NCBI GenBank assembly: GCA_035411585.1 | Contig: DAONTI010000003.1 | Location: 1-64,000, forward strand | From: MWDV01 sp002070715 | GTDB taxonomy: Bacteria; Verrucomicrobiota; Verrucomicrobiia; Limisphaerales; MWDV01 | Direction: 5' to 3' | DNA: 64,000 nt | Part shown: piece by piece, positions 34,968 through 44,336 of the stretch | How positions within the stretch are numbered: position 1 is the stretch's first letter | How the letters are laid out: every line of letters starts with the position of its first letter | The notes under the pieces: model-generated | Databases searched by the model: none | Seen by the model: only the letters and a program-made list of their open reading frames with translations | What the model was told of the DNA's origin: nothing | Translations under genes and position numbers: made by a program

Positions 34968-36404
34968 TTACCCAACCGAATTCCGGCTGGCCGCCCATGA
35001 TCCGGCAGTGGCGACGGGGGCGGGTAATTCCCGCTGGATTTCTGCGAGGCGATATCCAAAGCCTGGTCCGTGAATAGAGGACAAATCCACTTCGCCCTGC
35101 CGCCGTTGATACAGGCCGGGATGCACCACCGCTTCCGCCGCCGAGGCCGCGGGGTAGAATTGCATCGCGTTGGTTTCCACCCCCATGATCGTCGGCACAT
35201 GCGCGGCCAGCAGAAGATGCGAGATTTGCGCCAGCATCGGATTCGTGAGGTCCTGCACCATGAGGGTCATCCCGTGCGCCTGGGCCCAGCACGCGCTGAG
35301 GAGCGCGCCCGTTTGGGTTTTGCACGTTTTGAGCGCCACCCCCGTCCAACCCAGTTCGCGGCCCCGCCTCACCACCCGCCAGTCATGCGCGCTTTCATCA
35401 AGAAACAAGGGTTTGCGCGCGGCGACGCTGTGGACATCAATGGGGTGTGCCTCCAGTTCATAGGGGAACGGTTGTTCCACATACAGCACCATCCCGTACA
35501 GCCGGGGTTCTTCGTCACGCAAGCGGTCGAGAATCGCGTTCACATAAGCCGGCTCGGTCACGGTGCAGTTGAAATCTGCCGAAAGCCAGGAAACCTCCTG
35601 CGCTTCGGCGATCCTCCCGACCCGCACCAAGCGCGCGTAATCCCACGCGGCATCGGTGCCGCGCAATTTCACCTTCAGACATTTCAACCCGTCACGACGA
35701 ATCCAGTCCGGCAACAACACCGGATGGCCGTCATCGGGCGCGTCGCCGGTTACTTCGCTCGCGTCGAGCCAATCCAATCCGCCCACCAAATGCCAGGCGG
35801 CCAACTGTTGCTTCGGCGCGGGCCGCAGATAATCCGCCGGATATTGGCCGCGAAAGGAAACGGTCGTTCCGGGCGCGGGTTGGAGCATGGCGGCGAGGTC
35901 GTGACTGAGGAAGTCGGCGGTGTAAGTCGCATAGACGGGTTTGCCGGTCAGTTGGCCGAACGCATCGTGCGTCGCGAGATCGAAAGCCGCCGCCCCCACC
36001 AACGCGGCCAGCCACGGCATCGGGTCGCGGCCGCGCCGGTGACGTTGGTTGAAACCCCGCCAAAAACCGGGCAGAACGGTTTCCAGAAACGCGTGCCCCA
36101 CTTCAAGGGCGTGGCCGCGCACGCGGATGCCGGCCCAGAGGTCCGTGAGTTCCACGCAAAATTGCTGGAGCGCCGCCTGTCGTTCCGCGTAGGTCAAGGC
36201 GCCAGGCCAAACCCATTGCACGCTGAGCGGGGTTTCCCCCCAACCCGTCGCCGTGCGGCCCGCCGCATCCGCCACGCACACCCGCGCCCGGGCACAGGTC
36301 AGGGTGGTCAACGTTTCGCTTCCGAACTGAAGCGGCACGCGCGTTTGGACGGGCAGGAAATATAATTCCGCGCCGATGGGTTGAATATCGGTTGGTCTCG
36401 CCAT
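34968..36404 (-). CDS. Enolase-superfamily (mandelate racemase/MLE-like) enzyme
   Basis: The protein has 478 residues from ATG 36404 (MARPTDIQPIGAELYFLP), where family members start; ATG 36449 would add 15 residues. Catalytic landmarks are KCLKVKLRG (KxK), SADFNCT (metal Asp), VEQPFPYE (metal Glu), FLDESA, and VALKTCKTQTG as the opposite Lys. It is longer than usual (about 370-400). The family abstracts a proton next to a carboxylate, giving dehydration or racemisation; sugar-acid dehydratases are common. The substrate cannot be read here. Confidence 0.87.
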   Translation of the reverse strand: MARPTDIQPIGAELYFLPVQTRVPLQFGSETLTTLTCARARVCVADAAGRTATGWGETPLSVQWVWPGALTYAERQAALQQFCVELTDLWAGIRVRGHALEVGHAFLETVLPGFWRGFNQRHRRGRDPMPWLAALVGAAAFDLATHDAFGQLTGKPVYATYTADFLSHDLAAMLQPAPGTTVSFRGQYPADYLRPAPKQQLAAWHLVGGLDWLDASEVTGDAPDDGHPVLLPDWIRRDGLKCLKVKLRGTDAAWDYARLVRVGRIAEAQEVSWLSADFNCTVTEPAYVNAILDRLRDEEPRLYGMVLYVEQPFPYELEAHPIDVHSVAARKPLFLDESAHDWRVVRRGRELGWTGVALKTCKTQTGALLSACWAQAHGMTLMVQDLTNPMLAQISHLLLAAHVPTIMGVETNAMQFYPAASAAEAVVHPGLYQRRQGEVDLSSIHGPGFGYRLAEIQRELPAPVATAGSWAASRNSVG

Positions 36405-36582
36405 GCCGGGATTAAGCGGGAGAGGGCGCGTGGCAACAAGTGGATTCATGGAGCTGCCGGGGCAATTTGCCTTCTCCGTCAGCGCGACGGCGGCGACGAA
36501 ACCTGTCCTCTGCGCGAATCACTTGCCTGCCGGAAAACCCGACCTCCGCGTGATGCTTGACCCCAGACCGGAGAGTGCTACG

Positions 36583-37563
36583 ATGCGCCGCACACAGATG
36601 AAAACGCCTCGATGGAGTTGGATGGTGGTGGCGGCGCTGGTGGCAGTTGGTGCGCCGGACACACGCGCGGAACTGGTCAACGGCATCAAAGCCATCGTCC
36701 ATGACACCGTCATCACCTATGACGAAGTCAACCTGACCGCCGCCCCTGCTCTGTCGCTCTTGCACCGGCAATTCCGCAACAACCCCGAGGGGTTCCGCGC
36801 CAAGATGGCCGAGGTGCTGGACGAGAATCTGGAGCAATTGTTGCAACGGCAGTTGGTCCTCCGGGATTTTGCCCAGACCGGCCATGACCTGCCCGAAAGC
36901 CTCGTGGATGAAATAGTCCAGGACGAAATCCGCCGACGGTTCGGCGGCGACCGGGTGAAGCTGGCCAAGACCTTGCAATCGGAAGGCTTGACGCTGGAAA
37001 AATTCCGGCAACGGGTCCGTGATCAGTTCGTGGTCGAAGCGCTGCGCGCCCAACACGTGACGCGGAACGTGATTATCTCCCCGCACAAGATTGAACGGTA
37101 TTACCAGGACAACCGCGACAAGTTCCATGTGGAAGACCGGGTCAAACTGCGGATGATCGTGCTCACCAAGGCGGCCGGCGACCCCGAGCGCACCCGGCGG
37201 TTGATGGAGGAGATCGTGGCGAAAGTGAAGGAGGGCGCGACGTTTGCCGAAATGGCCTCCGTGTATTCCCAAGGTTCGCAGCGCAGTCAGGGCGGCGATT
37301 GGGGATGGATCGAGCGCTCGACCTTGCGCCGTGAGCTGGCCGAGGTGGCCTTTGCCCTGCGGCAGGGTGAACTCAGCGCCATCGTGGAATTGCCGGACGC
37401 CTTCTACCTGATGCAAGCCGAGGAAGTCCGCCCCGCCCATGTGCGTCTCTTGAGCGAAGTGCGCGAGGAAATCGAACACACCCTGGCCATTGAGGAGCGC
37501 GGCCGGATGGAGAAACGTTACATTGAAAAACTGCGTAACAAAACCTTTGTGCGCTATTTCTGA
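36583..37563 (+). CDS. surA: SurA-like periplasmic peptidyl-prolyl isomerase
   Basis: The protein has 326 residues from ATG 36583 after GGAGAG; ATG 36598 is also possible. The signal peptide is RWSWMVVAALVAVGAPDTRAE. A SurA_N-like helical region spans about residues 30-180 (VNGIKAIVHDTVITYDEV, FRQRVRDQFVVEALRA). A single parvulin domain follows at about 195-290 (VKLRMIVLTKAAG, FAEMASVYSQGSQRSQGGDW, LSAIVELPDAFYLMQ). It helps fold outer-membrane proteins. It lies directly before pdxA, the same order as surA-pdxA in enterobacteria. Confidence 0.88.
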   Translation: MRRTQMKTPRWSWMVVAALVAVGAPDTRAELVNGIKAIVHDTVITYDEVNLTAAPALSLLHRQFRNNPEGFRAKMAEVLDENLEQLLQRQLVLRDFAQTGHDLPESLVDEIVQDEIRRRFGGDRVKLAKTLQSEGLTLEKFRQRVRDQFVVEALRAQHVTRNVIISPHKIERYYQDNRDKFHVEDRVKLRMIVLTKAAGDPERTRRLMEEIVAKVKEGATFAEMASVYSQGSQRSQGGDWGWIERSTLRRELAEVAFALRQGELSAIVELPDAFYLMQAEEVRPAHVRLLSEVREEIEHTLAIEERGRMEKRYIEKLRNKTFVRYF

Positions 37564-37611
37564 GCCGACCACCGGGATAAACCGTCCCGGTCCGCGCGTC
37601 CTGCGAAAAGG

Positions 37612-38607
37612 ATGACCGGCTGGATTGGCATCGCGTTGGGAGATGTCACCGGCGTCGGCCCCGAAGTGACCCTGAAGGCGCTGGCCCGGGAAACGCCGGA
37701 AGACCCGACCCGTTACCTGATCCTTGGTGATGAACCGCTGTTGCGCGACCTGAACCAACGGCTGCGGCTGAACCTTCGGTTGGAATCCTGGCGGGACGCC
37801 GCCGCGCCTCCGGGTGTTTATGTGGCCCATCCCCTGCCGGACACGCTGCCCGCCGGCCTGCCTCCCGGTTCTCCCGTCGCCGCGCAAGCGGCCATGACGT
37901 GGTTGACGGAAGGCGCCAAACGTTGTCTGCGCCGGGAACTGGACGCGTTGGTGACCGCACCGGTCAGCAAGGAAGCCATCATTCGCGCGGGATACCCGTC
38001 GTTCATCGGCCAGACGGAATACCTCTCCCAACTCGCTGGTGCGGAACGCACGGCCATGATGTTGCTGGGGCGGGATGAACGCGATCGTTGGTTGCGGGTG
38101 GCCTTGGTGACAACGCATGTGCCGATCAAATTACTCCCGCAACACATCACCCAGCCCAAGGTGGAACTAGCCATTGAACTGGCGGTGCAATCCTGCCGCG
38201 AACTGGGGCTACCGCGCGCGCGCGTCGCCGTGTGCGGCCTCAACCCGCACGCCGGCGAAGGCGGTCAACTGGGCGACGAGGAACTGACCGCGATTGCCCC
38301 CGCCGTGCGCGCCGGACAGGCCCGCAGCCTGGACGTGTGCGGTCCATTGAGTGCGGATGTGGTGTTTTATCACGCGCTGCGGGGCGAATACGACGCGGTG
38401 GTGGCCATGTATCATGACCAGGGATTGGCTCCGCTCAAAACCGTCGCCTTCGCCACCGGCATCAACTGGACGCTGGGGTTGCCGTTCATTCGCACGTCGC
38501 CCGACCACGGCACGGCCTGTGACATCGCTGGCAAAGGCGTGGCGGATGCGGACAGCATGCTGGCGGCCCTGCGGCTGGCCAAACAACTCGCCCGGACCCG
38601 GGCTTGA
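37612..38607 (+). CDS. pdxA: 4-hydroxythreonine-4-phosphate dehydrogenase
   Basis: The protein has 331 residues, the usual length. Family motifs: IALGDVTGVGPEV at the start, ALVTAPVSKEAI, GQTEYLSQL, the Zn ligands in TTHVPIK, AMYHDQG and TSPDHGTA, and GLNPHAGEGG. It makes the precursor of 1-deoxyxylulose-dependent pyridoxal 5'-phosphate synthesis. It lies 48 bases after the SurA-like gene in an apparent two-gene unit, and converges on purC. Confidence 0.96.
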   Translation: MTGWIGIALGDVTGVGPEVTLKALARETPEDPTRYLILGDEPLLRDLNQRLRLNLRLESWRDAAAPPGVYVAHPLPDTLPAGLPPGSPVAAQAAMTWLTEGAKRCLRRELDALVTAPVSKEAIIRAGYPSFIGQTEYLSQLAGAERTAMMLLGRDERDRWLRVALVTTHVPIKLLPQHITQPKVELAIELAVQSCRELGLPRARVAVCGLNPHAGEGGQLGDEELTAIAPAVRAGQARSLDVCGPLSADVVFYHALRGEYDAVVAMYHDQGLAPLKTVAFATGINWTLGLPFIRTSPDHGTACDIAGKGVADADSMLAALRLAKQLARTRA

Positions 38608-38622
38608 GTCCCGCGCCGGAAA

Positions 38623-39513
38623 TCAGAGTTTGTTTCCGGTCAACCGTTCGTAAGCTTCCAGGTAAGTAGCGGAAGTTTTGGCCACCACCTCCGGCGGCAA
38701 CACCGGTCCGGGCGGCGTCTTGTTCCAATCCAGTGTTTCGAGGTAATCCCGCACGAATTGTTTGTCGAAACTGGGCTGGCTGCGGCCGGGCGTGTATTGG
38801 TCGGCGGGCCAGAACCGCGAGGAATCGGGCGTCAAGACCTCGTCAATCAAAATCAACTGACCGTCGAACAAGCCAAACTCGAACTTGGTGTCCGCGATGA
38901 TGATGCCGCGTTGCCGGGCGTAGGCGCGGGCTTCGGTGTAAATCCGCAAACTCGCCGCGCGCGCTTGCTCGGCCAGATCCGCGCCCACCCGCCGCGCGGC
39001 ATCGGCAAACGAAATGTTTTCGTCATGGCCGCTTTCCGCCTTGGTGGCCGGCGTGAAGATGGGGGCCGGCAGCTCGCTGGATTCCTGCAGACCGGCGGGC
39101 AGCTTGATGCCGCAGACGGTTTGCGATTGCTGATATTCCTTCCAGCCGCTGCCCGCCAGATAACCGCGCACCACGCATTCGATGGCCAGGGGACGGGCCT
39201 TCTTCACAATCATGCTGCGGCGCGCCAGTTGGGCCGCAAACGGCTGCAATTCCGCTGGCAGCGGATCGTCGGCGCCCGCCAGCAGATGGTGCGGCTGAAA
39301 CGGGGCCACGCGCGCGAACCAGAAATGGGAAATCTGGGTCAGCACCTCGCCCTTGCGCGGAATGCCGTTGGGCATGATCACGTCGAAGGCCGAAATCCGG
39401 TCCGTGGCCACGAAGAGCAGGCGATCGCCCAAGTCAAACACTTCGCGGACCTTGCCGCTCTTGAGCTTGCGCAGACCCGGCAGTTCAAGTTGCAAAATTG
39501 GTGCGTCTGACAT
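38623..39513 (-). CDS. purC: Phosphoribosylaminoimidazole-succinocarboxamide synthase
   Basis: The protein has 296 residues, matching the longer eukaryote/proteobacteria-type SAICAR synthase. Motifs: SGKVREVFDLGDRLLFVATD, RISAFDVIMPNGIPRKGEVL (substrate and ATP sites), ECVVRGYLAGSGWKEYQ, GIIIADTKFEFG, IDEVLTPDSSRFW. It joins CAIR and aspartate in purine synthesis. It is monocistronic, 16 bases from the converging pdxA stop. Confidence 0.97.
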   Translation of the reverse strand: MSDAPILQLELPGLRKLKSGKVREVFDLGDRLLFVATDRISAFDVIMPNGIPRKGEVLTQISHFWFARVAPFQPHHLLAGADDPLPAELQPFAAQLARRSMIVKKARPLAIECVVRGYLAGSGWKEYQQSQTVCGIKLPAGLQESSELPAPIFTPATKAESGHDENISFADAARRVGADLAEQARAASLRIYTEARAYARQRGIIIADTKFEFGLFDGQLILIDEVLTPDSSRFWPADQYTPGRSQPSFDKQFVRDYLETLDWNKTPPGPVLPPEVVAKTSATYLEAYERLTGNKL

Positions 39514-39679
39514 GGCGCGCAGTATGCGACGCAGCCTTGAAAGTTCAAGCGCAACGCGCGGCTGAAAAAGAGGGCGGATAAACCGCCACCAAACGCTGCG
39601 TCATTTTATCCGGACGGCCAATCCAGTGCGGTGTTTCCGGCTTTTCGTTTGACCGGGCCTCCCGTAGGTTGGAGGCCGC

Positions 39680-40810
39680 ATGTCGCGGACGGCCAAGCTA
39701 TTGATGGAATTGATCGCCCTGCCGAGCGTGAATCCCGCGTTCGCCGGGGCGGCTGGTCCGCTCACCGGAGAGCGCCGGGTCGCGGAATTCCTGGCGGCGA
39801 CCGCCGCCAAAGCCGGATTGGACGTGGAACTCCGGAACGTCAAACCCGGCCGCCCCAATTTGCTGGTGGTCCTCCCGCCGCGTGGCCCGGTCCGGCAACG
39901 TCTTCTGCTCGCGCCGCATCTTGATACGGTTAATCTCGTCCACGACGATCAACTCATCCCGCGGCGCCGGCATGGCCGGCTCTATGGCCGGGGCGCCTGT
40001 GACACCAAAGGCACGGTGGCCGCCATGTTCACGGCGCTGTGCGAACTGGCGCGCCGTCGGACACGGCCGCAACACACGGAGATCGTGTTTGCCGGGCTGG
40101 CGGACGAAGAACACGCGCAAACCGGATCCCGGGCGCTGGTGGCCAGCGGTTTCACGGCGGACCTCGCCATTGTCGGAGAGCCGACGCGCTTGCAGGTGGT
40201 GACCGCGCATAAAGGCAGTCTATGGCTGCGGGTGGAAACCCGGGGCCGGGCGGCGCACGGGGCCGAGCCGCAACGCGGTCGCAACGCGGTTCACACCATG
40301 GCGCGGGTGGTGGATTTCCTCCAGACCACCTACGCCGCACAACTCCGGCGGCGCCGGCATCGCCTGCTGGGGCACGCCACCGTGAGCGTGGGCCGCATTG
40401 ACGGCGGCGGCCAGCCGAACATTGTGCCGGACCGATGCCACATCGAAGTGGACCGGCGCACGTTGCCCGGGGAAACCGAGGCCGGCGTCTGCCGCGAATT
40501 GAGGGCGGCGCTGCGCCAGCAGGGATTGCCGGCGAAGGTCAGCAGTGTGAAAGACGTGCCGTGCGCGCCGTTGGCAACCGATCCCCGGTTGCCACTCGTC
40601 CAAATGTTCCTGCGCCAAGTGGGACAGCGGCGCCCCGTCGGCGTGCATTATTTTTGCGACGCCGCCGTGCTGGCCGCCGGAGGGATTCCGAGCGTTGTCT
40701 TCGGTCCCGGTGACATTGCCCAGGCGCACACAGCGGACGAATGGATTTCGCTGGCCTCGCTCGAACGCGGGAAGGAACTGCTCACGCAATTCCTGGGGGC
40801 CCTGCCCTAA
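39680..40810 (+). CDS. M20 family metallopeptidase (ArgE/DapE-like)
   Basis: The protein has 376 residues. Zn ligands: APHLDTV, GRGACDTKGTVA, ADEEHAQTGSRAL (catalytic Glu) and AIVGEPT. The dimerisation domain follows at about residues 175-290 (VGRIDGGGQPNIVPDRCHIE). The C-terminal His is in QAHTADEWIS. Members remove acyl or peptide groups, as in acetylornithine deacetylase or succinyl-diaminopimelate desuccinylase. The substrate is not set by the sequence. Confidence 0.92.
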   Translation: MSRTAKLLMELIALPSVNPAFAGAAGPLTGERRVAEFLAATAAKAGLDVELRNVKPGRPNLLVVLPPRGPVRQRLLLAPHLDTVNLVHDDQLIPRRRHGRLYGRGACDTKGTVAAMFTALCELARRRTRPQHTEIVFAGLADEEHAQTGSRALVASGFTADLAIVGEPTRLQVVTAHKGSLWLRVETRGRAAHGAEPQRGRNAVHTMARVVDFLQTTYAAQLRRRRHRLLGHATVSVGRIDGGGQPNIVPDRCHIEVDRRTLPGETEAGVCRELRAALRQQGLPAKVSSVKDVPCAPLATDPRLPLVQMFLRQVGQRRPVGVHYFCDAAVLAAGGIPSVVFGPGDIAQAHTADEWISLASLERGKELLTQFLGALP

Positions 40811-40826
40811 CCTGAATTTATCCCGC

Positions 40827-42134
40827 ATGCACCCGGCGTCCTCCAGTTCCTCCGCTCCGTCCGCCGCCGCCGACGCGGCCCGGCAGCGGGCGTCGTTCTT
40901 CCGGCAGAGCGGTTGGCTGATGATCGCCAACATCGCCAGCGGCGTCTTGATGTGGGCGGTGCATTTGCTCAACAAGGCGATTCCGCCGGGTGAATACGGC
41001 AGCTTTGGCGCGTTGCTGGCGGTGGTGATGTTGCTGCCGACCATTCCGCTGCAAATGGTGCTGGCCCAACAAACCGCCAAGGCCATCGCGCAAGGCCGTG
41101 AGCGGGAAGTGGCGGGGGTCATTCACGCGGTCTGGCTGGTCATCACGCTGGGGTGGGTGGTCGGCGCGGCGCTCGTGCTGCGGTACCAACAGGCGATTCT
41201 GGATCATTGGAAAATGACCAGCCCGGTGGGGTTATGGATCACTTTGGCGATTGTCTTGTTCTCTTTTTGGCTGCCGATGTTTTGGGGTGTCCTGCAAGGG
41301 CAGCAGAACTTTCTCTGGCTGGGCTGGAGCATGCTGGCCAACGGCATTGGCCGGTTGACCGTGGCGGCAGTGGCCGTGCTGGCGCTGCACGCGTATGCGT
41401 CCGGCATGATGGCGGGCGTCCTCCTGGGCATCATGATCGGTGTGGGCATTGCGGCCGGGCAAACCCGCCGGCTCTGGTGGCTGCGCGCCCAAGCGTTCGA
41501 CGGCCGCGCGCTGCTGCGCCAGGTGCTGCCGCTGGCCCTGGGTTTTCTCGGTTTCCAAATCCTGTTCACGGGCGACACGATTTTCGTAAAAGCCTGGTTC
41601 AGCGAAACCGACGCGGATTTTTACGTCAGCGCCGGGACGCTGTCGCGCGCCTTGATGTGGCTGGTGTTGCCGCTGGCGTCGGTGATGTTTCCCCGCATCG
41701 TCCACAGCGCGGCCCGGGCGGAGCCATCGGATTTGATGGGCAAAGTCCTGCTAGCGACGGCCGTGCTGGCGGTGGTGGGCGCACTGGGCTTGTCGCTGCT
41801 GGGGCCTTGGGTGGTCCGGTTCGTTTACCAACCGGAGTTTGTGGCGGTGGCGTCCTCCCTGTTGCCGTGGTATGCGGCCGCCATGGTGCCGCTGGCGGTG
41901 GCGAATGTGCTGTTGAACAACCTGCTGGCGCGGCCCGCGGCCAGTCTCGTGCCGGCAATATGTATCTTCGCCCTCGCGATCGGATACTTGGTGGCGTTGA
42001 CCCGGTTCCACGACCAGTTGGTGACGGTGCTCCAAGTGCTGGGGGTGTTTAATCTCGCGTTACTGGCGGTCTGCGCCTGGTTCACCTGGCGACAACGCCA
42101 AGCCAGACCGTCGGCTACCTCGTTGCCGGGGTAA
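40827..42134 (+). CDS. Wzx-like polysaccharide flippase/exporter
   Basis: The protein has 435 residues from ATG 40827, 16 bases after the M20 gene. After a soluble start it has about 12 hydrophobic segments: SGWLMIANIASGVLMWAVHL, WLVITLGWVVGAALVLRY, GLWITLAIVLFSFWLPMF, FLGFQILFTGDTIFVKAWF, LMWLVLPLASVMFPRIVHS. The pattern is that of the MOP/oligosaccharide exporter group that moves lipid-linked glycan across the inner membrane. A GT2 gene lies just downstream on the other strand. Confidence 0.85.
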   Translation: MHPASSSSSAPSAAADAARQRASFFRQSGWLMIANIASGVLMWAVHLLNKAIPPGEYGSFGALLAVVMLLPTIPLQMVLAQQTAKAIAQGREREVAGVIHAVWLVITLGWVVGAALVLRYQQAILDHWKMTSPVGLWITLAIVLFSFWLPMFWGVLQGQQNFLWLGWSMLANGIGRLTVAAVAVLALHAYASGMMAGVLLGIMIGVGIAAGQTRRLWWLRAQAFDGRALLRQVLPLALGFLGFQILFTGDTIFVKAWFSETDADFYVSAGTLSRALMWLVLPLASVMFPRIVHSAARAEPSDLMGKVLLATAVLAVVGALGLSLLGPWVVRFVYQPEFVAVASSLLPWYAAAMVPLAVANVLLNNLLARPAASLVPAICIFALAIGYLVALTRFHDQLVTVLQVLGVFNLALLAVCAWFTWRQRQARPSATSLPG

Positions 42135-42200
42135 ATCCGCTGTGGGCCGCTGGTTGTCCCGCGGCATCGCGGCGGACGCTTTGTTGTAACCTTCCGAATC

Positions 42201-42362
42201 TCTCTGGCGGCGGCTGGCGATCCCCGCCAGCGGACCGAGCACAACTAAACCAGCCGTCTCCGGCTCCGGAATGACAAACATCAAATCATCCATCGCCCAG
42301 CGCGGCGCCAGAATGTCCACTTGCGTGAACAAGGGTGAGGCGAAATCTGCGGACCAAAGCAT
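42201..42362 (-). pseudogene. Orphan PEP-CTERM C-terminal anchor
   Basis: The frame from 42362 reads VIPEPETAGLVVLGPLAGIA followed by SRRQR. That is the three-part PEP-CTERM sorting tail (Val-Ile-Pro-Glu-Pro, membrane span, basic end) read by an exosortase. A stop (TAA) stands immediately before the ATG, and only about 30 residues precede the tail, with no signal peptide. So it is a remnant of a larger surface protein. The frame runs past the basic end into non-coding-looking sequence. Confidence 0.6.
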
Positions 42363-42430
42363 TTATGAGATGACTACTCGAGTTTTCAAACTCTGTTCGA
42401 ATCATCTTGCATGGCGGTTGAGGCTCGCGG

Positions 42431-43279
42431 TCAGGCATTTGTCGGGGGCCGTTCCGGTTTCGGGTTGCGCCGCGAGTCCGGGCCGGGCAGCGGACGCGGC
42501 GCGCGCAATTTCTTGTAAACCCACGCCTCCAAGGGACTGAGCGGCCGCAGCCAGCGGTAAAACGGCGAATAGATCAGCCGAATGCGCACCGCGGAGAGAA
42601 ACATCGTCAGCGAAGTGCGGACCAACGTCACTTTCGAGCCGATCTGGTCGGTCCATTCGGTCGGCACTTCCCGCACCCGGCAACCGGCGCGTTTTAGCGA
42701 GTAAAGCAGGTTAATGTCGAACGCCATGTCGGCAATGCGCAGGTTGGCATGAATCTTCTCCACCGCCGCGCGCCGCAGCACTTTCGCGCCGCATTGGGTG
42801 TCGCGGATGTTCATCCAGAAGAGCCCCTGCACGATGAGATGAAACACGCGGCTGGCGAACTGGCGCTTGCCGCTCTGGCTTTGGTGCAACACGGCCCCCG
42901 GCAGCCAGCGCGAGCCGATGACGCAATCCGCTTCGTCCAGTCGCTGGACGAGATCGTGAAACGCGCGGGGCGGCGTCGCGCCGTCGGCATCCACGTACCC
43001 GATGGCGTCCGCCCGCGCCGCCAGTTTCAAGCCTTCGATCAACGCGCCGCCCTTGCCGATCGGTTCCGGGAAATCGAGCAGCGAAATGGCGGGAAACTCC
43101 CGCGCTACGCGTTCGACCACACCCCGGGTGTTGTCCCGGCAGCCGTTGAGGACCACGACCAGTTGGAAGCGGCCGGAATACCGCTCCTGGAAATAACGTC
43201 CATAGTCGCGCAGCACCGGCTCAATGCGGTGCTCCTCGTTGTAGGCGGGAATGAGGAGTAACAGGCTCGGCGCGCTCAT
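42431..43279 (-). CDS. Family 2 glycosyltransferase (dolichyl/polyprenyl-phosphate sugar synthase-like)
   Basis: The protein has 282 residues. The GT-A fold begins LLLIPAYNEEHRIEPVL, with VVVLNGCRDNT, IGKGGALIEGLKLAARADAIGYVDADGATPP (quoted in part: YVDADGA as the metal motif) and VIGSRWLPGA. Later motifs are RDTQCGAKVL, DMAFDINLLYSLKRAG and EVPTEWTDQIGSKV. No strong membrane span is seen. It probably transfers a sugar from a nucleotide donor to a lipid phosphate for surface glycan, near the Wzx-like gene. Confidence 0.9.
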   Translation of the reverse strand: MSAPSLLLLIPAYNEEHRIEPVLRDYGRYFQERYSGRFQLVVVLNGCRDNTRGVVERVAREFPAISLLDFPEPIGKGGALIEGLKLAARADAIGYVDADGATPPRAFHDLVQRLDEADCVIGSRWLPGAVLHQSQSGKRQFASRVFHLIVQGLFWMNIRDTQCGAKVLRRAAVEKIHANLRIADMAFDINLLYSLKRAGCRVREVPTEWTDQIGSKVTLVRTSLTMFLSAVRIRLIYSPFYRWLRPLSPLEAWVYKKLRAPRPLPGPDSRRNPKPERPPTNA

Positions 43280-43423
43280 GCCTATTCACTAACAGAGAAT
43301 CACGGAAAAGCAATGCGCCAGAATGACGGCCGCGCGCCCGCCAAATCGCCGATTGCACCCCGGCGGGGAATGCCTTACCGTCCGCGCCGGTGTGCAAGTG
43401 AATATCTCCAAACTGACCGGGGC

Positions 43424-44323
43424 ATGAGTGTTCTCATTGTTGGTTCGACGGCGCTGGACTCGATCAAAACCCCGCGGGCGGAACACCCGCGGCTGCTGGG
43501 CGGTTCGGCAAGTTACGCGGCGATCGCGGCGAGCTTCTTTGCGCCCGTCCGGATGATCGGGGTCGTGGGCGAGGATTTTCCGAAAAAATATCTCCAGCTC
43601 TACCGCAAACACGGGATTCACCTCGACGGCCTGCAAATCAAGCCGGGGAAAACGTTTCATTGGTCGGGCGAATACGAGGCCAACATGAACCGGCGTCGCA
43701 CGCTCAAGACGGAGCTGGGTGTGTTCGAGACGTTTGCGCCCGCGCTGCCGGCGGCGTATCGCGCCACGCCGTTTGTGTTGCTCGCCAACATCGCACCCGC
43801 GCTGCAACACCACGTGCTCGACCAGACCCGCCGGCCCAAGTTCGTGGCCGCGGACACGATGGACCTCTGGCTGAACATCGCGTTGCCGGACCTGCGGCGC
43901 CTGCTGCGGCGGGTGGATCTCTTCGTGCTCAACGACAGCGAATCCGCGCAACTGACCCGGGAGGACAACGTCATCGCCGCGTTGCCCCGCCTGCATCGGC
44001 TCGGTCCGCGTTATGTTATCATCAAGCTCGGATCGCACGGCTCGATTTTGTCCGGGCCCCGCGGTCTGTTTCTCTGCCCCGCCTATCCGTTGCCGCGGGT
44101 GGCGGATCCCACGGGCGCGGGCGACGCCTTTGTGGGCGGGTTGATGGGATACCTGGCGGCGGGCGGCGGCGGGATCGAGGCGCGGCTGCGGCGGGCTTTG
44201 ATATACGGCAGCGTGACGGCCAGTTTTTGCTGCGAAGGCCCCGGTCCGAGCCGGCTCACCCGGATCACCCGCGCCGACTTGGAGCGGCGGGTGAAGGCAT
44301 TGACCCAGTTGACGCGGTTCTGA
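43424..44323 (+). CDS. PfkB family carbohydrate kinase
   Basis: The protein has 299 residues from ATG 43424. Motifs: VLIVGSTALDSIKTP, LLGGSASYAAIAASFF (sugar-binding GG), VIIKLGSHGSIL, and the catalytic signature RVADPTGAGDAFVGGLMGYL (Asp base with anion hole). The family covers ribokinase, fructokinase and adenosine kinase. The absence of the usual VDxN start leaves the substrate open. Confidence 0.92.
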   Translation: MSVLIVGSTALDSIKTPRAEHPRLLGGSASYAAIAASFFAPVRMIGVVGEDFPKKYLQLYRKHGIHLDGLQIKPGKTFHWSGEYEANMNRRRTLKTELGVFETFAPALPAAYRATPFVLLANIAPALQHHVLDQTRRPKFVAADTMDLWLNIALPDLRRLLRRVDLFVLNDSESAQLTREDNVIAALPRLHRLGPRYVIIKLGSHGSILSGPRGLFLCPAYPLPRVADPTGAGDAFVGGLMGYLAAGGGGIEARLRRALIYGSVTASFCCEGPGPSRLTRITRADLERRVKALTQLTRF

Positions 44324-44336
44324 GCGGGCGGTCCGC

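Noticed and set aside
36412..38118. A 568-codon minus-strand frame over the SurA-like and pdxA genes
   Set aside because: It is the antisense of two well-recognised genes with no protein-like motifs of its own.
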